DNA of 12,020 bases, from assembly GCA_018067325.1 (NCBI GenBank), contig JAGPUU010000396.1, positions 1 through 12,020 of the forward strand. The letters are read 5' to 3'. The notes below the pieces were generated by a model that was not told the origin of the DNA, ran no database searches, and worked only from the letters and a program-made list of their open reading frames with translations. The stretch is from Amphritea sp. (lineage in GTDB: Bacteria > Pseudomonadota > Gammaproteobacteria > Pseudomonadales > Balneatricaceae). A program made the translations under genes and the position numbers. Below are positions 9,248 to 12,020 of this stretch, in pieces. Positions within the stretch are counted from its first letter, which is position 1, and the number at the start of each line of letters is the position of its first letter.

Positions 9248-10060
9248 TTACTTAGATTTTTCGCTCATGGCAGGGCGAATATTCTGTAGTAGGGCTTTTA
9301 GCATTTTCGGATTACCTGCCACCAGGTTACCTGATGACTTGTAATTATTGTCGCCAGTGAAATCTGCTAATAGTCCGCCCGCTTCCTGAATCATCAGGAT
9401 ACCAGCTTCCATTTCCCATTGATTCAGGCCGAACTGGAAGAAACCGTCCAGGCGTCCTGCTGCAGTGTATGCCAGGTTCAATGCTGGTGAGCCACCGCTG
9501 TAAATGCTGCCGCTTTCCAGTGTGATGTTTTTGAAGATCTCCTGGAAGTTGTCCAGATTCTCTTTATCACTGCTGCGGCCAAAGAATCCGCTGCCGATTA
9601 GGGAGCCATCAAGCAGCTTGCGATTGCTGACGCGCAAGCGTTTGCCGTTCATCTGTGCGCCTCTGCCGCGACTCGCCGTAAACTCTTCGCCCGTGATGGG
9701 GTTGAGAATAATGGCGTGTTCAAGCTTACCGCGCTGATGACAGGCTAGGCTTAAAGCAAAGACTGGCAGAGCGTTAGAAAAGTTTGAAATGCTGTCGATA
9801 GGATTAACTGTCCAGATTACATCGCAAACCCTATCTTCAGGTTTATGGGTGCCGGTGTATTCACAGTTTATCTGATGATCGGGATACGCCTTATGGATCG
9901 TGTTAACGATAATGCGTTCAGCTTGTGTGCAAGTGTCTTCGAGATATTCGCTAACACTTGCTTGCTCAGATTTGATCAGATCAAGTCGTTCTACTGAACG
10001 GGTGATCTGTTCACCTGCGGCGCGAGCTCCGCGCAGGGCGATATTAACCATCGGTTGCAT
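9248..10060 (-). CDS. suhB: SuhB-family protein with degenerate IMPase active site
   Basis: SuhB is an inositol-monophosphatase-fold protein that in E. coli joins NusA and RNA polymerase in the rRNA antitermination complex. The 270-residue product opens MQPMVNIALRGARAAGE, as in other SuhB proteins, and lies divergent to trmJ, the usual neighbour. The frame is intact, but catalytic positions differ from E. coli SuhB. Asp44 is Cys44 and Glu68 is Tyr68. In the DPLDGTTNF motif, read here as NPIDSISNF (86-94), Asp84 is Asn86, Gly88 is Ser90 and Thr89 is Ile91. Asp212 is Glu216 in QWEMEAG. Glu67 and the second motif Asp (Asp89) remain. Phosphatase activity is therefore doubtful. An ATG at 10114 would add 18 residues, but it lies upstream of the probable -10 box (10094-10099), so 10060 is preferred. 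No strong ribosome site is seen. Confidence 0.9.
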   Translation of the reverse strand: MQPMVNIALRGARAAGEQITRSVERLDLIKSEQASVSEYLEDTCTQAERIIVNTIHKAYPDHQINCEYTGTHKPEDRVCDVIWTVNPIDSISNFSNALPVFALSLACHQRGKLEHAIILNPITGEEFTASRGRGAQMNGKRLRVSNRKLLDGSLIGSGFFGRSSDKENLDNFQEIFKNITLESGSIYSGGSPALNLAYTAAGRLDGFFQFGLNQWEMEAGILMIQEAGGLLADFTGDNNYKSSGNLVAGNPKMLKALLQNIRPAMSEKSK

Positions 10061-10093
10061 CTGTAAAATACCAATAAGGGAACCAAAGCGGGC

Positions 10094-10099
10094 ATTATA
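10094..10099 (-). promoter_or_regulatory. suhB -10 element
   Basis: On the minus strand these bases read TATAAT, a perfect -10 hexamer. A start point near 10087 would leave a leader of about 27 bases before the ATG at 10060. No good -35 was found at 16-18 bases, so the promoter would need an activator or other contacts. Confidence 0.5.
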
Positions 10100-10151
10100 C
10101 AAAACAGTTGCCATATAAAGAACCGTTCGGGATTAATAGTTGGTAATTATC

Positions 10152-10160
10152 TGGTAAAAT
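10152..10160 (+). promoter_or_regulatory. trmJ extended -10 promoter element
   Basis: TGGTAAAAT fits the extended -10 pattern TGnTATAAT with one mismatch in the hexamer. It would place the start near 10167, about 25 bases before the trmJ ATG. No convincing -35 is present, as is common for extended -10 promoters. Confidence 0.5.
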
Positions 10161-10191
10161 AGCGGCCTTTTTTAATGCGGGCGGGTTAAAG

Positions 10192-10926
10192 ATGCTGAAA
10201 AACATCCGAATTGTACTGGTTAACACCTCTCATCCAGGCAATATTGGTGCGGCGGCCAGGGCGATGAAAAACATGGGTTTGTCTGATCTGTGTTTGGTTG
10301 AGCCGAGAAAGTTCCCACATGGGGATGCTGATGCCCGTGCGGCAGGTGCTACAGATGTTCTGGAAAATGCGCAAGTGGTTGATAATCTCGACCAGGCGTT
10401 GAGTGATTGCCAGTTGGTTGTCGGGGCCAGTGCTCGCAGCCGAACGATTCCATGGCCGATCGTTAATCCGCGAGAACTTGCTGCTATTGTAGAACCGTTG
10501 CCTGAAGATGTCCGGGTTGCGGTGCTCTTTGGTCGGGAGGATCGAGGATTAACTAATGATGAGCTGCAGCGGTGTCATCATCATGTTCATATTCCGGTTA
10601 ATGAGGAGTTTAGTTCGCTCAATATTGCGGCAGCCGTTCAGGTGATTACTTATGAGCTGCGGATGTCTAAGGTATTGGGGGCTGATGAGGCAAGGCCTCA
10701 GTGGGGAACGGAATGGGATGTTGAGCTGGCAGATAATGGTGAGCTTGAACGGTTGTTTGATCATCTTGAAGAGACTTTGACTGATGTGGAGTTTCTTGAT
10801 CCGGAAAAACCAAGAAACTTAATGCCCAGATTGCGTCGGCTTTTCTTAAGAGCGCTCCCGGATAAGATTGAGGTTAATATTCTGCGAGGAATGCTGACTG
10901 CAATTCAGAAGTGTAATCGTCGCTGA
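10192..10926 (+). CDS. trmJ: tRNA (Cm32/Um32) 2'-O-methyltransferase TrmJ
   Basis: TrmJ methylates the ribose of C32 or U32 in the anticodon loop of several tRNAs, using S-adenosylmethionine. The 244-residue protein is a SPOUT enzyme, normally an obligate homodimer with a trefoil knot. Motif 1 is NTSHPGNIGAAARAMKNMG (11-29), with the catalytic-type Arg23. Motif 2 is VLFGREDRGLTNDEL (111-125). Motif 3 is IPVNEEFSSLNIAAAVQ (134-150), which forms the knot and the SAM pocket. The C-terminal helical extension after about 165 is usual for TrmJ. A weak purine-rich site (GGGCGGG) stands upstream of the ATG. iscR begins 160 bases downstream with its own promoter. cysE, which lies between trmJ and iscR in Pseudomonas, is absent here. 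Confidence 0.95.
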   Translation: MLKNIRIVLVNTSHPGNIGAAARAMKNMGLSDLCLVEPRKFPHGDADARAAGATDVLENAQVVDNLDQALSDCQLVVGASARSRTIPWPIVNPRELAAIVEPLPEDVRVAVLFGREDRGLTNDELQRCHHHVHIPVNEEFSSLNIAAAVQVITYELRMSKVLGADEARPQWGTEWDVELADNGELERLFDHLEETLTDVEFLDPEKPRNLMPRLRRLFLRALPDKIEVNILRGMLTAIQKCNRR

Positions 10927-10983
10927 TATCGGTGATATTCGAGATTGGTGTGGACGAAGTAACATTGTTTATTGTGGGGCTAT

Positions 10984-11008
10984 AAAGTTGACTGTTTTAG
11001 TTGGTTAA
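10984..11008 (+). promoter_or_regulatory. IscR Type 1 binding site, upstream copy
   Basis: This 25-base site has half-sites AGTTGACT and TAGTTGGTTA and agrees with the published E. coli Type 1 consensus at about 21 of 25 positions by hand count. It ends where the second site begins. Type 1 sites are bound by the [2Fe-2S] form of IscR. Confidence 0.75.
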
Positions 11009-11033
11009 ATAGTTGACCAAAAAGGTTGGTTAT
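11009..11033 (+). promoter_or_regulatory. IscR Type 1 binding site over the iscR promoter
   Basis: This site begins ATAGTTGACC and ends GGTTGGTTAT, about 20 of 25 positions matching the Type 1 consensus. It covers the -35 hexamer and most of the spacer of the iscR promoter, so holo-IscR bound here should block RNA polymerase. This is the same layout as in E. coli. Confidence 0.8.
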
Positions 11034-11041
11034 TGCATAAT
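11013..11041 (+). promoter_or_regulatory. Sigma-70 promoter of the isc operon
   Basis: TTGACC (11013-11018) and CATAAT (11036-11041) are separated by exactly 17 bases, a good sigma-70 pair. Transcription would start near 11048, just before a small hairpin in the leader: TTCGTC at 11051-11056 paired with GACGAA at 11061-11066, loop GCAG. Confidence 0.8.
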
Positions 11042-11086
11042 GCTTGCAGCTTCGTCGCAGGACGAAAAAGATAAAGAGGCTAAGCG

Positions 11087-11572
11087 ATGCGATTAACAAC
11101 AAAAGGCCGGTATGCGGTAACAGCAATGCTCGATCTGGCAATACATGCCGGGAACGGGCCGGTAAGTCTGGCAGATATCTCCGAGAGGCAGGGTATCTCC
11201 CTTTCCTATCTCGAACAGTTATTTGCAAAACTGCGCCGTAATGAACTGGTACGAAGTGTACGTGGACCTGGCGGTGGATACCAGCTTAACCGCGAACAGC
11301 AGGATATAGATGTGGCTCAGGTGATCGATGCGGTCAATGAATCAGTCGATGCCACAGGCTGCGGGCATACCGGTAGTTGTCAGGATGGTAATATATGTCT
11401 TACCCATCACTTATGGTGCGACCTGAGTAGTCAGATTCATGATTTTCTAAGTAAGATAAGCCTGGCTGATCTTATGGCAAGAAAAGATGTCCGATCTGTG
11501 GCAGAGCGCCAGAATCGTGGGCATAATGCGTCGTTTGAAGATTCATTGATTTCAGCAAAAGTAACCGTCTGA
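11087..11572 (+). CDS. iscR: Fe-S cluster regulator IscR
   Basis: IscR is an Rrf2-family repressor that senses [2Fe-2S] cluster supply and shuts off its own operon when clusters are plentiful. The 161-residue protein matches E. coli IscR closely through the winged helix ([18 protein letters not shown], then [23 protein letters not shown] at 29-51 with the DNA-selectivity Glu43, and the wing SVRGPGGGY at 57-65). The cluster ligands Cys92, Cys98, Cys104 and His107 sit at exactly the E. coli positions. The C-terminal tail after about 130 is divergent. AAGAGG (11074-11079) lies 7 bases before the ATG. Two Type 1 IscR sites over the promoter show autoregulation. iscS starts 35 bases downstream with no terminator between, so it is the first gene of the isc operon. 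Confidence 0.98.
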   Translation: MRLTTKGRYAVTAMLDLAIHAGNGPVSLADISERQGISLSYLEQLFAKLRRNELVRSVRGPGGGYQLNREQQDIDVAQVIDAVNESVDATGCGHTGSCQDGNICLTHHLWCDLSSQIHDFLSKISLADLMARKDVRSVAERQNRGHNASFEDSLISAKVTV

Positions 11573-11607
11573 CCTTTTGGTTCAGTTTTTTTGGAGAAGT
11601 ATAGATA

Positions 11608-12020
11608 ATGAAATTACCAATCTACTTTGATTATTCCGCAACGACCCCGGTTGATCCTCGGGTTGCGGAGAAGATGATTGAGTGTCTCACAATGGACGGT
11701 AATTTCGGTAACCCGGCATCCCGTTCACACCTGTATGGCTGGAAAGCTGAAGAAGCTGTTGAAACAGCTCGCCGTCAGGTTGCTGATTTGCTTAATGCTG
11801 ATCCACGCGAGATCGTCTGGACCTCAGGTGCGACAGAGTCTGATAACCTGGCTATTAAAGGTGTTGCTCACTTCTATCAAAAGAAGGGTAAGCACATCAT
11901 CACGTCCAAGATTGAGCATAAGGCGGTTCTTGATACCTGTCGTCAGTTAGAGCGTGAAGGTTTTGAAGTGACTTATCTGGACCCAGATAAAGACGGCATA
12001 ATACAGCCTCAGGCAATTGC
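11608..12020 (+). CDS. iscS: Cysteine desulfurase IscS, 3' end beyond window
   Basis: IscS is the PLP-dependent enzyme that takes sulfur from cysteine as a persulfide and hands it to IscU for Fe-S clusters and to TusA and ThiI for tRNA thiolation. Only the first 137 residues, about a third of the roughly 404 expected, are inside the window. They are close to E. coli Isc[21 protein letters not shown] at the start, [11 protein letters not shown] at 31-41, the PLP-phosphate segment [13 protein letters not shown] at 73-85 with Thr76, and [23 protein letters not shown] at 102-124 with the cofactor-stacking His104. The PLP lysine and the mobile catalytic cysteine lie beyond the end. GGAG (11593-11596) stands 11 bases before the ATG, a rather long spacing. 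It lies in the operon with iscR. Confidence 0.98.
   Translation, partial: MKLPIYFDYSATTPVDPRVAEKMIECLTMDGNFGNPASRSHLYGWKAEEAVETARRQVADLLNADPREIVWTSGATESDNLAIKGVAHFYQKKGKHIITSKIEHKAVLDTCRQLEREGFEVTYLDPDKDGIIQPQAI

Noticed and set aside
10061..10114. SuhB extended by 18 residues to an ATG at 10114
   Set aside because: The added part is not SuhB-like, and it contains the perfect TATAAT box at 10094-10099, so the message probably begins inside it.
11678..11950. A 90-codon open frame on the plus strand
   Set aside because: It is out of phase with iscS, which is read from 11608 with clear conservation. The predicted product is an Arg/Leu-rich artefact.

Overview
The window looks like core chromosome from a marine-type gammaproteobacterium, most plausibly of the Oceanospirillales/Pseudomonas side rather than an enteric. 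Four things point that way: the gene order mutL-miaA-hfq-hflX-hflK-hflC-DUF2065-hisZ-purA, the presence of hisZ (absent from Enterobacterales), a MutL that carries the endonuclease motif, and moderate base composition. The genus assignment is an inference from gene order and protein resemblance only. Nothing in the window looks mobile: no IS, integrase, CRISPR array or tRNA was seen.

Layout. Bases 1-6243 hold a tightly packed plus-strand cluster: the 3' part of mutL (mismatch repair), miaA (tRNA A37 prenylation), hfq (RNA chaperone), hflX (ribosome-rescue GTPase) and hflK-hflC (membrane regulators of the FtsH protease). Both miaA and hflX appear to start with TTG. A strong intrinsic terminator lies at 6322-6346. 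Just before it is a compact folded element at 6276-6321, preceded by a possible promoter, which could be a small RNA or an elaborate hflC 3' end. Next come a small two-helix membrane protein (DUF2065), hisZ (partner of short-form HisG) and purA (AMP synthesis).

Bases 9117-9247 form a tail-to-tail junction with three hairpins: a purA terminator, a GAGA-loop hairpin and a bidirectional terminator. On the minus strand lies suhB (9248-10060). It reads as an intact gene, but most of the inositol monophosphatase metal-binding and catalytic residues are replaced, which suggests a non-catalytic SuhB kept for its role in transcription of rRNA. This is the most unusual coding observation here. Divergent from suhB is trmJ (tRNA position-32 ribose methylation). 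The iron-sulfur assembly operon follows, beginning with iscR and the 5' third of iscS. The iscR promoter carries two perfectly abutting Type 1 IscR sites, so the operon is very probably feedback-controlled by Fe-S status.

Together the genes are housekeeping: DNA repair, tRNA modification (MiaA, TrmJ), RNA-based regulation (Hfq), stress proteolysis (HflKC), purine and histidine synthesis, and Fe-S assembly. IscS also supplies sulfur for tRNA thiolation, and Fe-S enzymes such as MiaB act on the MiaA product. No clearly new multi-gene system was found. The items most worth checking are the degenerate SuhB active site and the candidate small RNA after hflC.
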